From the NCBI GenBank assembly GCA_019894975.1, contig JAGXNO010000011.1, positions 1-64,000 of the forward strand: a stretch of 64,000 nucleotides of DNA, read 5' to 3'. The notes beneath the pieces were generated by a model. That model was not told the origin of the DNA, searched no databases, and saw nothing but the letters and a program-made list of their open reading frames with translations. Source of the DNA: Promethearchaeota archaeon. GTDB taxonomy: Archaea; Asgardarchaeota; Lokiarchaeia; Sigyniarchaeales; SOKP01. The stretch's first letter is position 1; each line of letters begins with the position of its first letter. A program made the position numbers and the translations under genes. Shown piece after piece: positions 9,184 through 18,739 of this stretch.

Positions 9184-10461
9184 ATTCCAAATAAAAAAGA
9201 TGATTCTAATAAGGAAGAATTTAAGTGTCGCTTTATGGAATGGGGGATTATTAATCAAGAGAATTTCAAAGATATTTATGAAATACCTATTAAGCGATGG
9301 GATCCTCTATCTACAGTAAAGATTACTTCAGAAGAATTCGGTCTTCGAAGTGAACGTACTAGATATTATGGTCATTATTCTTATATATCTCCTATTCGAG
9401 GTGCAAGGCCGAAAGGTTTTAAATCAGAAGAAGAAGAAAAAGAATTTTATGATTGTTCAAAAAAAATACTAAAAAAGCATAAAGATGTCTTTACTTCGGT
9501 TATAGAAGGAAAACAAGCTTATGATGAGTGGGGTATGCCGATTGGTGATGGCTATACATTGGTTATTACTCAAGATGAAATTCGAAGAGATAATCCTTTC
9601 TCTAAGAAACCACATCAGATTGAAAAAATACCAGAGGCAACAAAAGCATTAACACTAATTAATAGATATCCTTCAATGGCTAGAATAGTTGATAGTGATA
9701 TCGAGAAAGATGTAAAAGATAAATTACCTTCTCATTTAAAACTATCAAAAGGAATTAATCTGGTTACCATTTCAAGGCATTTTTATCCTTCTTTATGTTT
9801 CAATCTGATTCCTACGGATGTATTAGCTGGAATTTTTCTTTCTATGAAAGCCGCAATTCTTTATTGCATAGAAGAGGCGATTGAGAAGGATTATTATGAT
9901 ATACCCGTTATACCCTTCTTCAATATTGGGAAGGAAGTTGGCGGTTCACAACCTCGCATTCATAGCCAAACCTATATAGATTTGAATATGGATGGACATG
10001 GAAGCCGTCTAGAAGGATATCTTGAAGCATTTAAAGAAATGGGAGATGGCTGCCATCTATGTAAAACATCACATGGTAATACAGATAGAATTATCCTTAA
10101 ATCTGATTTTTGGACCTTTTATAACACCGGAAGTCCAGTAAGGAATTATCATATCAGATTTCATCCAAACGAACACATTAGACGTTTTTCGCAATTAAAA
10201 ATTAATCAAATTGAAGACTTGGCTTATTCTTTAAAATTAATTTTTCAAGCGTTAGATGATATAAACATTGATAAAAATCGAAATATCCTATTTAATTGTT
10301 GCCCCTTTGGGTATGATGCTAATTTTCATATGTTTGCGGATATTATTCCTCACGAGACAATTGGAGGGCTCGAGTTGGCTGAGGACATGAGAGTCGCTCG
10401 CAAGTTACCACATATCGCAGCAAAAGAAATCAGAGAATCATTGGAGAAATATTCTAAATGA
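9184..10461 (+). CDS. GalT-like HIT-superfamily nucleotidyltransferase/phosphorylase
   Basis: About 425 residues, resembling galactose-1-phosphate uridylyltransferase and related HIT-fold enzymes that move nucleotidyl groups between sugar phosphates. The key segment is FFNIGKEVGGSQPRIHSQTYIDL, matching the GalT pattern N-x-G-x-x-x-G-x-S-x-x-H-x-Q; the second half holds HIRFHP. The HxHxQ triad appears as R-I-H-S-Q, so the first histidine is not obvious. An ATG lies at 9235, but the frame stays open and coding-like upstream. A GAGGT at 9172-9176 stands 7 nt before ATT 9184, so an ATT start is proposed; ATG 9235 is the conservative alternative. The neighbours suggest sugar-nucleotide metabolism. 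Confidence 0.65.
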   Translation: MPNKKDDSNKEEFKCRFMEWGIINQENFKDIYEIPIKRWDPLSTVKITSEEFGLRSERTRYYGHYSYISPIRGARPKGFKSEEEEKEFYDCSKKILKKHKDVFTSVIEGKQAYDEWGMPIGDGYTLVITQDEIRRDNPFSKKPHQIEKIPEATKALTLINRYPSMARIVDSDIEKDVKDKLPSHLKLSKGINLVTISRHFYPSLCFNLIPTDVLAGIFLSMKAAILYCIEEAIEKDYYDIPVIPFFNIGKEVGGSQPRIHSQTYIDLNMDGHGSRLEGYLEAFKEMGDGCHLCKTSHGNTDRIILKSDFWTFYNTGSPVRNYHIRFHPNEHIRRFSQLKINQIEDLAYSLKLIFQALDDINIDKNRNILFNCCPFGYDANFHMFADIIPHETIGGLELAEDMRVARKLPHIAAKEIRESLEKYSK

Positions 10462-10609
10462 TTACTTGAAATAGCTCTTTATACTTTAATTTGATAACTT
10501 TTTTATATGAATTAAAATTAGATTTAAATCTATTGTATCTGTTATATATTATGTTTGTTTTCTTGTTGAATTCATATTCTATCTATCTAAAGTTAAAAGT
10601 TAGTTAAGT

Positions 10610-11761
10610 ATGGCTCGTGATTGGTCTGCTATAGTTCTGGCTGGTGGTAAAGGTAATCGTTTAATGCCTTTGACCTCTTTAATTCCAAAACCGTTAGTAA
10701 AAGTTACCAATGTTCCTATGGTCGATTATGCGATCGCACACTTAGTCTTTGCTGATATAAAGCATATAATACTTGCATTAGCTTATAAAGGAGATGTATT
10801 AAAAGATTACATAAAGAAAACTTGGACTCCCGATAGACTTGGAGATGTTGAGTTGGAATGTGAAATACAAGAAAGTAGGGGTACAGCTGATGCATATAGA
10901 TTATTAACAGATAATGTGGATTCGGAGAATGTTGCTGTAAGCATGGCAGATATTGTCACAAACCTTCCTATGAAAGATTTTATGAATTTTCATTCTGAAA
11001 AAGGAGGGATAGCTACTATTTCAATGAAAACTGTTGATAGTCATACTTCTCAATATGGTGTAGTTCTTTTAGATAAAAATCGTAAGATCTATCTCTTTTT
11101 GGAAAAACCAGCCCCAATGGAATTATATGTAAGCAGTATGGCCCAGAGAGCTGATCTTTTTCTGCATACTAATATAATTAATACGGGAATTTATTGTTTT
11201 AATCGGGATATAGGAAATATTCTTCATGAAACTGCTTTAATGGATTTCGGTAGTGAACTTTTTCCATATTTGCTTGAAAACCAATTTGACTTATATGGTT
11301 TTGTCAGAAATTATTACTGGATGGATGCTGGAAATTCCACTACATATTTATGGGCAAATTGGGACTTACTTCGGAAATACGCGTGGCCTATTTTGCCTAG
11401 TGGTGTAGAATACGACGGAATTTACGTGATAGGGATTATCAACTCTGGACAGAATATTGAAATTCAAAAACCAACTTGTTTTGGGGAAAATGTTCAATTA
11501 GAAAACCGTGTGAAAATTAAGGAACTCACCTCAATAGGACAAAATGTAATTATCGGAGAAGATAGCGTACTTGAAAAAAGTGTTGTATGGGATAATGTTA
11601 CGATCGGAGCGGGATGCATTATTACAGAAAGTATAGTTTGTAACGATTGTGAAATTGGCGATAACGTTGTTTTAGAAAGAGCCATTATTGCCCCAAATTG
11701 TAAAATTGAGAATAATTCCCAACTGAGAGATAAAACTTTAGAGCTAGGGACAGTATTGTAA
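10610..11761 (+). CDS. Sugar-1-phosphate nucleotidyltransferase with beta-helix domain
   Basis: A 383-residue nucleotidyltransferase (glucose-1-phosphate or mannose-1-phosphate NTP-transferase type) that makes an NDP-sugar and pyrophosphate. The N-terminal signature LAGGKGNRLMPLT...IPKPLVKVTNVPM (residues 10-40) binds the NTP; a GTADA motif lies near residue 95. The C-terminal about 110 residues are hexapeptide repeats (IGQNVIIGEDSVLEKS and similar) forming a left-handed beta helix, which often serves oligomerisation or regulation. Specificity is not readable. The GH57 enzymes nearby make ADP- or UDP-glucose for glucan synthesis a fair guess. Confidence 0.85.
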   Translation: MARDWSAIVLAGGKGNRLMPLTSLIPKPLVKVTNVPMVDYAIAHLVFADIKHIILALAYKGDVLKDYIKKTWTPDRLGDVELECEIQESRGTADAYRLLTDNVDSENVAVSMADIVTNLPMKDFMNFHSEKGGIATISMKTVDSHTSQYGVVLLDKNRKIYLFLEKPAPMELYVSSMAQRADLFLHTNIINTGIYCFNRDIGNILHETALMDFGSELFPYLLENQFDLYGFVRNYYWMDAGNSTTYLWANWDLLRKYAWPILPSGVEYDGIYVIGIINSGQNIEIQKPTCFGENVQLENRVKIKELTSIGQNVIIGEDSVLEKSVVWDNVTIGAGCIITESIVCNDCEIGDNVVLERAIIAPNCKIENNSQLRDKTLELGTVL

Positions 11762-11863
11762 CCCATAGTTCATTATAAAGAGTAGTAAAATGAAGTAAAG
11801 AAATTCCTCTTTATGAAGGGCAAAAATGAAATACTTATATAATTGAGATGAATAAATAATATC

Positions 11864-12274
11864 ATGTCGCCACCATACTGCATAGAATGCGGGAAAGAAA
11901 TTGAGGAATCTTGGAATGCATGTCCTATATGTGGAAAAGCTGTTAGGGGAAGAGAAGCACCTCAACCTCAACCAGTTGCAAAACCACAAACGCAACCACC
12001 GCAATATCAAACACGTCCATATCAAAGATCCTATTCCATGGGAGGTAAAAATTCATATGGAGCAGTTGCCTTAGTTTGTGGAATTATTGGTTTATTTTGT
12101 GGCGGAATTATTTTTGGAATAGTAGCACTAGTTATGGGGGGTCTTGGATTAAATAGGGATGAAAATTCTAGCATGGCAACAATAGGGTTAGTTATAGGTA
12201 TCATAGATATCGCTTGCTTCTTTATTGGTTGGTTCTGGATTTTTTCATGGTTTTCATGGCCGTTCCCTTTTTGA
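11864..12274 (+). CDS. Zinc-ribbon membrane protein (DUF4190-like)
   Basis: A 136-residue protein. The N-terminal zinc ribbon has C6, C9, C20 and C23 (CIECGKEIEESWNACPICG), followed by a Pro/Gln-rich linker to residue about 58. Two hydrophobic segments come next (GAVALVCGIIGLFCGGIIFGIVALVMGG and a C-terminal one) around an N-R-D-E-N-S-S-M-A-T-I-G-L-V-I-G motif, as in DUF4190-type small membrane proteins. It probably sits in the membrane with the ribbon in the cytoplasm. Function is unknown. Confidence 0.7.
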   Translation: MSPPYCIECGKEIEESWNACPICGKAVRGREAPQPQPVAKPQTQPPQYQTRPYQRSYSMGGKNSYGAVALVCGIIGLFCGGIIFGIVALVMGGLGLNRDENSSMATIGLVIGIIDIACFFIGWFWIFSWFSWPFPF

Positions 12275-12373
12275 TAAAGAAACTTGAGTACTGAAAGATG
12301 AAAAAAAATTTTCTATGAAATTTTGTGTGAATTTGGTTCTTTTGGATTGTATATAGAATGTAAGGTGAAACAG

Positions 12374-13048
12374 ATAAAATATAACCAAAATAATGAACAA
12401 ATAGAAAATGTAAATTCAGATTCAGGTATTCAAAAACATCCAAGGAAGATAAAAAAGTTTTTACTGTATGGAAAAAGTTTTATCCCCTTTTTTTTAAGTC
12501 ATCATCCAGAATGTGAAAATTTCAAAGGCCACACAATTAATTGTGGTAAAATTAGGTTATGTATAGGGTGTTTCATAGGATATCCAACAGCGATTATTAC
12601 TATTTTCCTACTGGGAATATTTGATAATAATAATCTCTTTAGTTCTGATTTCTTTCTTATTCTAAGTCTTGTCTTTTTGGGAACCTTCTTCCTTAGTTTA
12701 CTAAATCTTACAAAAATTAAAATAATTAAAATCATACAAAAATTTCTCATAGGTCTAGGAGCTGCATTGTTATTTAATTGGCTAATGGAACGCCCCTCAT
12801 CGAGAAATGCGAATTTAAGAACGACCTTTGTAATTTTTTATGGGATATTAATTATATTAAATTTATATCATGCCTATGGCATTATGGGTTCTTGTTATAG
12901 ATGTGAAACACCGTTTAATTGGGGAGTATGCTCTGGTTTTTGTAAAATAAGAGAAAGGATGAAAGTAAATGATTTAGATAACTTCCTTTTAAACTTTGAG
13001 AGTTTTTCACTTAAATTGCTAGAGAGGAGGGCTAGGAAGAAGAAGTAA
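12374..13048 (+). CDS. DUF2085-like membrane protein
   Basis: About 224 residues with around four membrane segments. The pattern HHPECENFKGHTINCGKIRLCIGCFIGYPTA (about residues 47-80) resembles DUF2085, in which His/Cys residues precede the first membrane helix. Two later cysteine pairs (SCYRCETP, WGVCSGFC) could bind metal. The frame is open back to GTG 12323, but AAGGTGA (12362-12368) lies 5 nt before ATA 12374, so translation probably starts at this ATA. No ATG lies before the conserved region. Function is unknown. Confidence 0.6.
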   Translation: MKYNQNNEQIENVNSDSGIQKHPRKIKKFLLYGKSFIPFFLSHHPECENFKGHTINCGKIRLCIGCFIGYPTAIITIFLLGIFDNNNLFSSDFFLILSLVFLGTFFLSLLNLTKIKIIKIIQKFLIGLGAALLFNWLMERPSSRNANLRTTFVIFYGILIILNLYHAYGIMGSCYRCETPFNWGVCSGFCKIRERMKVNDLDNFLLNFESFSLKLLERRARKKK

Positions 13049-13105
13049 TTTAGTAATATACTATAAATACAAGGAATAAATTGATATTATAACTATATTT
13101 TAACT

Positions 13106-14704
13106 ATGTCTCTTGGATATTTTGGCTTAATTTTGCATGGGCATATTCCTTGGTGTAAAAAATCAGGGAGATGGCCTGCAGGAGAAGAATGGCTATTCGA
13201 GGCTATGAATGAGACGTATATCCCTTTTTTGAATGTTTTAAGAGATCTTAAAGAAAGGGGAATAAAAACAGCTTTAACAATTAATATTACTCCAATATTG
13301 GCTGAGCAATTAGCGGATGAATATATGAAGCAACGATTCTCAGAATATATGGAGGATCTAATTTCGCGAGCTCAAAATGATATTAAACGGTTTGAAAACC
13401 ATCCCCAAAGAAAAGCAATAGCAGACTTCCATTTAAGAAATTTAGAATTTACATTAAATACGTTTTATAATTATTATTATAGAGATATATTGGGAAGTTT
13501 CAAATGGCTCCAAGACGAGAGCATGATTGAATTAATTACATGCGGTGCAACGCACGGCTTTTTACCACTTCTTGAAAGTGATTCAGGAATATTTTCTCAA
13601 ATTCAATTAGCTGTGGACACTCATAAAAAGCATTTTGGAAGAGAACCTAAAGGTATTTGGTTACCTGAATGCGCCTATAGACCAAAAGAATACAAGAATG
13701 GTAATGTTAGAGAAAGCATAGATTATTGGGTACACAATTCGGGTATTGAATATTTTTTTGTAGATAGTCATGGAATCCTTAATGCAGAGATTATTGAACG
13801 AAAAAATGATGTAGGTTTAAACACAAATTTTGGTTATAATCTAGAAACAAATGTTTCAGCTTTCGGACGAAATAAAAACACAAGTAGACAGGTATGGGAT
13901 GCAAAAATAGGGTATCCTGGTAATGAATATTATAGAGAATTTCATAAAAAAGATTATGAATCGGGGCTGCATTATTGGAGAATATCTGATAGGAAGCAAA
14001 AAGGAGAAGAAAATAAAGAATTATATAACATTGAAAAAGCAATTGAACAAGTAGAATTTCATGCTAATGATTTTATAGGCCTTTTAGAAAAAGAACTTCA
14101 AACCTTTTCAGATGATAATAATCTTACAGGAATTATTATTTCACCCTATGATTTTGAGTTATATGGGCATTGGTGGGGTGAAGGAATAGTTTGGTTAAAG
14201 AAACTTATTGAAAATATCAATGAGAACCGAAATATTGAAATGATAACTATTTCAGATTACAGATCTAGATATAAAGACAAATTTTCGATTATTACAATGA
14301 AGGAAAGCAGCTGGGGAATGGGGGGACACTTCGAAGTATGGAAGAATCCAGAACATGGATGGATTTGGTCTTATATAAATGCATCAATTAAAGAATATGA
14401 AGCTGTTTTAGAAATTAGTCCAAACCCAAACGAATGGGAGCAAAGGGTTCTTGAGCAAATTGCTAGAGAATTGCTTTTAATGGAGGGAAGTGATTGGTCG
14501 TTTTTACTTTATACAGAACAGGCAAAGGAATATGCTAATCAAAGATTTCACCACCATCATCAAAGATTTCTTAAATTGATTTGGGCTGCGAAAGATTTTA
14601 ATGACAAAAATAGAATTACATTGAGAGAGTTAGAAGAAATTGAATCGATAGACTCATGTTTTCAAGAGATCTCTATTGACTATTTCAGGAAAAAGGAATC
14701 CTAA
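13106..14704 (+). CDS. GH57 glycoside hydrolase, glucan branching-enzyme-like
   Basis: A 532-residue GH57 enzyme. The N-terminal GLILHGHIPW gives the first conserved region; ITCGATHGFLPLL is typical of the branching-enzyme branch. The nucleophile Glu188 lies in WLPECAYRP and the acid/base Asp349 in SPYDFELYGHWWGEG. The C-terminal helical domain ends with ARELLLMEGSDWSFLL, as in GH57 branching enzymes (DUF1957 region). It would form alpha-1,6 branches or otherwise rearrange alpha-1,4-glucan in the cytoplasm. A second GH57 lies 2 kb away on the other strand. Whether it branches or hydrolyses cannot be told from sequence alone. Confidence 0.85.
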   Translation: MSLGYFGLILHGHIPWCKKSGRWPAGEEWLFEAMNETYIPFLNVLRDLKERGIKTALTINITPILAEQLADEYMKQRFSEYMEDLISRAQNDIKRFENHPQRKAIADFHLRNLEFTLNTFYNYYYRDILGSFKWLQDESMIELITCGATHGFLPLLESDSGIFSQIQLAVDTHKKHFGREPKGIWLPECAYRPKEYKNGNVRESIDYWVHNSGIEYFFVDSHGILNAEIIERKNDVGLNTNFGYNLETNVSAFGRNKNTSRQVWDAKIGYPGNEYYREFHKKDYESGLHYWRISDRKQKGEENKELYNIEKAIEQVEFHANDFIGLLEKELQTFSDDNNLTGIIISPYDFELYGHWWGEGIVWLKKLIENINENRNIEMITISDYRSRYKDKFSIITMKESSWGMGGHFEVWKNPEHGWIWSYINASIKEYEAVLEISPNPNEWEQRVLEQIARELLLMEGSDWSFLLYTEQAKEYANQRFHHHHQRFLKLIWAAKDFNDKNRITLRELEEIESIDSCFQEISIDYFRKKES

Positions 14705-14716
14705 ATAAAGAACTTT

Positions 14717-15238
14717 TTACCTAATAACCAATACGTCGCATTGTGCATTTTCTACAACATACTCCGCAACTGAACCCATTAAAACTTGATCTAACTTGGA
14801 ATGCATCCCTGTTATCCCAACTATAACAAGATCAAAGTTTTTCTTCTTTACAATTCTTTCAATATATCGTTCAGGATCCTCTTTAATTATCAATCGTGTT
14901 TTAACAGGTACTTGGACCTCATCAAAGAAAGCCTTTGTTCCGTTTAAAATATCTTCACCTATTTTTTCAACCTCTTGGTCAGTTAGAATCTTAATATTTG
15001 GATCATGTTCACTCCGTATTTTTACACCATCAGATGCTGTAGTCACATCAAAATAGGCATTAGAAGTATAAGGAACTGTCCATCCATGGGAAGGAGGTGA
15101 AACTTTTTCCGCCATGTGCTTAATAGAATGAAAGATCCTAATTTCACAACCCCATTTTTTATAAAATGCCGTAATCACTGCGGTAGCTCTTCGCATATGG
15201 GTTGATCCATCCGTTGCTAGTAGAATTTTCTTATACAT
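14717..15238 (-). CDS. Universal stress protein (UspA family)
   Basis: A 173-residue UspA-fold protein. It begins MYKKILLATDGSTHMRRA, the first strand and Asp of the family, and ends with LVIVGITGMHSKLDQVLMGSVAEYVVENAQCDVLVIR. The ATP-binding GxxG...GS motif is present, with ten rather than nine residues between the second Gly and GS. An insertion of about 30 residues (50-80) follows the first helix. It is convergent with the GH57 gene and divergent from a second, shorter Usp 200 nt away. Confidence 0.9.
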   Translation of the reverse strand: MYKKILLATDGSTHMRRATAVITAFYKKWGCEIRIFHSIKHMAEKVSPPSHGWTVPYTSNAYFDVTTASDGVKIRSEHDPNIKILTDQEVEKIGEDILNGTKAFFDEVQVPVKTRLIIKEDPERYIERIVKKKNFDLVIVGITGMHSKLDQVLMGSVAEYVVENAQCDVLVIR

Positions 15239-15442
15239 ATAATCACTCTCAGATTTTACTTGAGAAGAATTAGCAAATCCTAATTATTAAACTTGCTTTC
15301 TTTATTTTATAAAATCTACCTAATGGATAAGGTCTAGAACTTAAGATTTATATTCAAATAACTAATAATTTGGAATAGACATCTTTATTACCGCTCTTGG
15401 TTTAATAGAAAATAGTTAAAAATAGCCATAGGTGAGTATCTT

Positions 15443-15853
15443 ATTTATAATAAAATATTAGTTGGGATTGATGAATCAGAAGAATCTATGAAAGCAGCTA
15501 AGCGTGTGATAGAAATTCAAAAAGAATATGGTGGAGATGTAGTTGCATTTCATTCAGTTCTACATGGTTTCGCAAGTAGAGAATCAGTTAAAGAAGATGA
15601 CATAACCCAAGGTAAAAAAGTTTTAAGCGATGCCAAGAAACTTTTTAAAGATGCAAATCTTACAATTGAAACTAGATTGATAAAAGACGTTCATCCCGAA
15701 GATTTCATAAGGGATGCCGTTGAAAAGGAAGAATTTAATCTAGTAGTGCTTGGTAATAAAGGAAAACATAAATTATTGCGCCGTGCAGTCTTAGGATCTG
15801 TCCCTACGAAAGTAATGAATAGCGTTTTATGTGATGTTTTAGTAGTAAGATAG
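15443..15853 (+). CDS. Universal stress protein with probable ATT start
   Basis: A UspA-family protein of about 136 residues. The first ATG (15488) would remove the essential first strand; upstream in the same frame the codons read YNKILVGIDESEES, aligning directly with the start of the neighbouring Usp (MYKKILLATDGS). No ATG, GTG or TTG is available there, but ATT 15443-15445 follows AGGTGAG at 6 nt spacing. The C-terminus has LVVLGNKGKHKLLRRAVLGSVPTKVMNSVLCDVLVVR, an ATP-binding-type GxxG(9)GS motif. Its N-terminus is better explained by ATT initiation than by truncation. Confidence 0.85.
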   Translation: MYNKILVGIDESEESMKAAKRVIEIQKEYGGDVVAFHSVLHGFASRESVKEDDITQGKKVLSDAKKLFKDANLTIETRLIKDVHPEDFIRDAVEKEEFNLVVLGNKGKHKLLRRAVLGSVPTKVMNSVLCDVLVVR

Positions 15854-15885
15854 ATTTTTGTATCAATAATAGATTTATGGACGAC

Positions 15886-16650
15886 TTATTTGTTAGAATA
15901 CCTTCGTTGTCTAAGAATTTCAAATCCAATTATAACTGCTGCCGAATTAACCGGGAGAGATCCCCCAAATTCTCGCTCATAAGGAATGGTAAGCCTTAAA
16001 TTTGCATTATCTAAAAAATTACGATTAATACCTCTTTTTTCACCCCCAATTACTATAAATAACGGGGGTTTCAGATTACTTTGATATATTGACTGACCTT
16101 CATCTTTATCAGTACAAGCAATTATGTAATTTTTGGATTTGAAGAAATTAGTCGTTGTTTCAAGATCTTCAACTAACGCCATCGGCATTAATTCTGAGGT
16201 ACCGGCGGAAGATTTAATAATTATTCCTTCCACATCAAGCCAACTTCTCTGGTTCATCACAATTCCATCTATTCCTGCGGCATACAATGACCGTATTGTA
16301 TGGCCAAGATTATAAGGATCTTCAATTCCGTTTAAAAAAAAAAAAATGCCAGGTTTTGATTTTAAAAGTTCAGGTATTTTTTGGAAGATTCTCTCACTTA
16401 CAATAGCAGCAATTCCGCCGTGAGTCTTCCCAATTACATGTTTTTCAAACCAGTTTTGATCCACTGCTTCAATCTTGATATCTTGGGATTTTCCTGATTC
16501 TATAGTTTCCTTGAGAGATCTTGCTCGCTTTGTATTCCTTTTCCTCTTGAGTTTAGCAACATCATAAAATATAGTCAGAACCTTACGATATTGGGAATGC
16601 AAAACTGCATCTACAGAGATTTTACCCTCAACTACAATAGAAGTTGGCAT
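15886..16650 (-). CDS. SpoU/TrmH-family RNA 2'-O-ribose methyltransferase
   Basis: A 254-residue SPOUT methyltransferase that uses SAM to methylate a ribose 2'-OH in tRNA or rRNA. The three motifs are present: GIEDPYNLGHTIRSLYAAG (motif 1, with the catalytic Arg and Asn), VIGGEKRGI (motif 2) and LTIPYEREFGGSLPVNSAAVIIGFEILRQR (motif 3, with SLPVN for the common SLNVS). The N-terminal about 100 residues match the L30-like substrate-recognition part. The fold is a trefoil knot. The RNA target is not readable. Confidence 0.85.
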   Translation of the reverse strand: MPTSIVVEGKISVDAVLHSQYRKVLTIFYDVAKLKRKRNTKRARSLKETIESGKSQDIKIEAVDQNWFEKHVIGKTHGGIAAIVSERIFQKIPELLKSKPGIFFFLNGIEDPYNLGHTIRSLYAAGIDGIVMNQRSWLDVEGIIIKSSAGTSELMPMALVEDLETTTNFFKSKNYIIACTDKDEGQSIYQSNLKPPLFIVIGGEKRGINRNFLDNANLRLTIPYEREFGGSLPVNSAAVIIGFEILRQRRYSNK

Positions 16651-16842
16651 TTTCTTTTACCTTTAATTACAAGGATTATAAAATAGGTTTATATCGTTTT
16701 GATAAATTATTTTGTAAGTTCTTCCTATATTATCTTACTTTTATATACCTTACTATTTAAACCTACTCGGACTGCTCTTTTGCCCTCTCACCCTACAAAA
16801 AAAAGATATTAAAATAGAAAAAGTTAGATTTAAGAATATGTT

Positions 16843-18555
16843 TCATTTTTTCGCAAATGGTTCTAGGTCTAATGCTGCAAATAAATCATCATTTGCTTCA
16901 ATAGAACCCAAGAAGTGCCACTCCCCTTCATCTATATTCTGTCCCGTGCCATATCTTGAGGCCATGTCGTATAGCCGATTGAAGTTTTCGTAGTGTAGGG
17001 CTATTCTGTTTTCCGCATAATCACGTGCTGACCATGTTGTGATTAAGAATGGCCAATCGGAGCTTTGTAAGAGGAGAAGTTCTCTTGCCATTTGTTTTAA
17101 AATCTTTATGAGGTTTGGATCATGTGAGTCCTTATATTTCGCAATGATAACTTCACTTTTAGCTTCGCATTCGTAGATAGCGCGCCAAGTGTCGGTCGTC
17201 CATTCATTCAACCAGACCCAATGGGATGATGCTTGACCCCAAGATCCCTCTATTATGCTTACTACCTTATTTGGGGGATTCTCTTCAAGATATAACCTTG
17301 TATTCGTTAGACTTATTTCAGGATCATCTTCTATCCATCGAAGAACACGTGCAATCCACCAATTTCCCTCAAACCACCAGTGTCCGAAAAGTTCTGCATC
17401 ATAAGGTGCTACAACAATGCCCGGCTTTCCATTCTTATTCTTATAATCCGTTAAAATATCTTTAACTAAGTTGACATAATGCCCCGCATTTTCATCCAGT
17501 TTTCCAGGAATATCTTCTGGCCAATATAGCATTTTCTTCCCTAAATCTAACTTAGCTTCAGTCACCTTCCAGTAACGAAGACCTCCCGGGTAGTGTTTCT
17601 TATGAAAATCAAGATATTCCGCACATCCCGGATAGCCATGCTCTCCAGACCATACTACGATACCCGTCTTTTCATCTCTTGTGAAGAATCCTACTGGTGC
17701 AGGAGTGGAGGGATCGGTTGAAACCAAATATGGCTCATATTGCGATTTTTCAAAAGAAGTGGGAATTTCTTCATACTGAGAAGCAAACTGTTTCCATAAT
17801 TCAGCAAGTAAAGGAAATCGAGCGGCGTACACACCTTGTGATTTTCCACCAAGAAGTAATGCTGTATCAATAAAGAAATATTTCAATCCATTTTTAGCAA
17901 GATAATATTCAACTCCAGGACGATCAAATTCCTCACCAGTAATAGGGTTTTTCCATCGATATCCAGGACGGTAAGCACATTCAGGTAGCCATGCACCTGT
18001 AGGAGCTCTCCCAAAATGCCTTTTATAACTATCAACAGCTGTTTTAAACTGGGCATCAATAGAAGTTTCTTTAGAAAGTAGGGGTGCATATCCGTGAGTT
18101 GCTCCACATGTTATTATATCTAAAAATCCCATATCCTGTAGATTTTTATACGCACCTACAATATCCTTATTATATCTGTGAACAAAATCTTCCTTTACAT
18201 GAGAATAGAATTCTTGCCACCATTTAGTTAATTTAATTCTACTATCTTCGTATTTATTTTCGGTAAAATCTTTCTCATCGTGGTCAGCAGCATCTATTTT
18301 TTCATCGATATAACCAATAAACCCTTCTACAAAAGAAGGATGGCGAAGCATTTCACATAAAACAGGTGTAATCCCAAGAGTCATTTTTGGATGGTATCCG
18401 TCGTCAACTAATTTATAGAGTTCCATTAGTAAAGGTATATAAGTTTCTGATGCCGCTTCATTCACCCATGAGGTCCCATGAGGCCATATACCATGGTTTA
18501 GAACCCAAGGTAAATGAGCATGAAGAGTTAAGCAATAGCTACCAATTTCAGTCAT
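16843..18555 (-). CDS. GH57 1,4-alpha-glucan branching enzyme-like protein
   Basis: A 570-residue GH57 enzyme. It begins with CLTLHAHLPWVLNHG; ITCGATHGYAPLL, the nucleophile Glu192 in AWLPECAYRPGYRW and the acid/base Asp386 in APYDAELFGHWWFEG all match branching enzymes. The C-terminal domain carries ARELLLLQSSDWPFLITT and a terminal helix. It is longer and closer to the GH57 branching-enzyme consensus than the copy at 13.1 kb, so this is the better candidate for the true branching enzyme. It is divergent from the mutase-like gene, from which it is separated by 184 nt. Confidence 0.88.
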   Translation of the reverse strand: MTEIGSYCLTLHAHLPWVLNHGIWPHGTSWVNEAASETYIPLLMELYKLVDDGYHPKMTLGITPVLCEMLRHPSFVEGFIGYIDEKIDAADHDEKDFTENKYEDSRIKLTKWWQEFYSHVKEDFVHRYNKDIVGAYKNLQDMGFLDIITCGATHGYAPLLSKETSIDAQFKTAVDSYKRHFGRAPTGAWLPECAYRPGYRWKNPITGEEFDRPGVEYYLAKNGLKYFFIDTALLLGGKSQGVYAARFPLLAELWKQFASQYEEIPTSFEKSQYEPYLVSTDPSTPAPVGFFTRDEKTGIVVWSGEHGYPGCAEYLDFHKKHYPGGLRYWKVTEAKLDLGKKMLYWPEDIPGKLDENAGHYVNLVKDILTDYKNKNGKPGIVVAPYDAELFGHWWFEGNWWIARVLRWIEDDPEISLTNTRLYLEENPPNKVVSIIEGSWGQASSHWVWLNEWTTDTWRAIYECEAKSEVIIAKYKDSHDPNLIKILKQMARELLLLQSSDWPFLITTWSARDYAENRIALHYENFNRLYDMASRYGTGQNIDEGEWHFLGSIEANDDLFAALDLEPFAKK

Positions 18556-18739
18556 AATTTATCAATAAGTAAATTTAATTCATAGATTTTGAATGTAATA
18601 TATAATTTTACATATCTTAAATACTAAAAAGGAAGCGATAATTTTTAAAAATCGGTAAAGTTTTATATTGTCATTTAGTTAGGTATACTATATATTTTCC
18701 AATCAAAAATTAAATGTAAATTCACAGATGCAATTATAA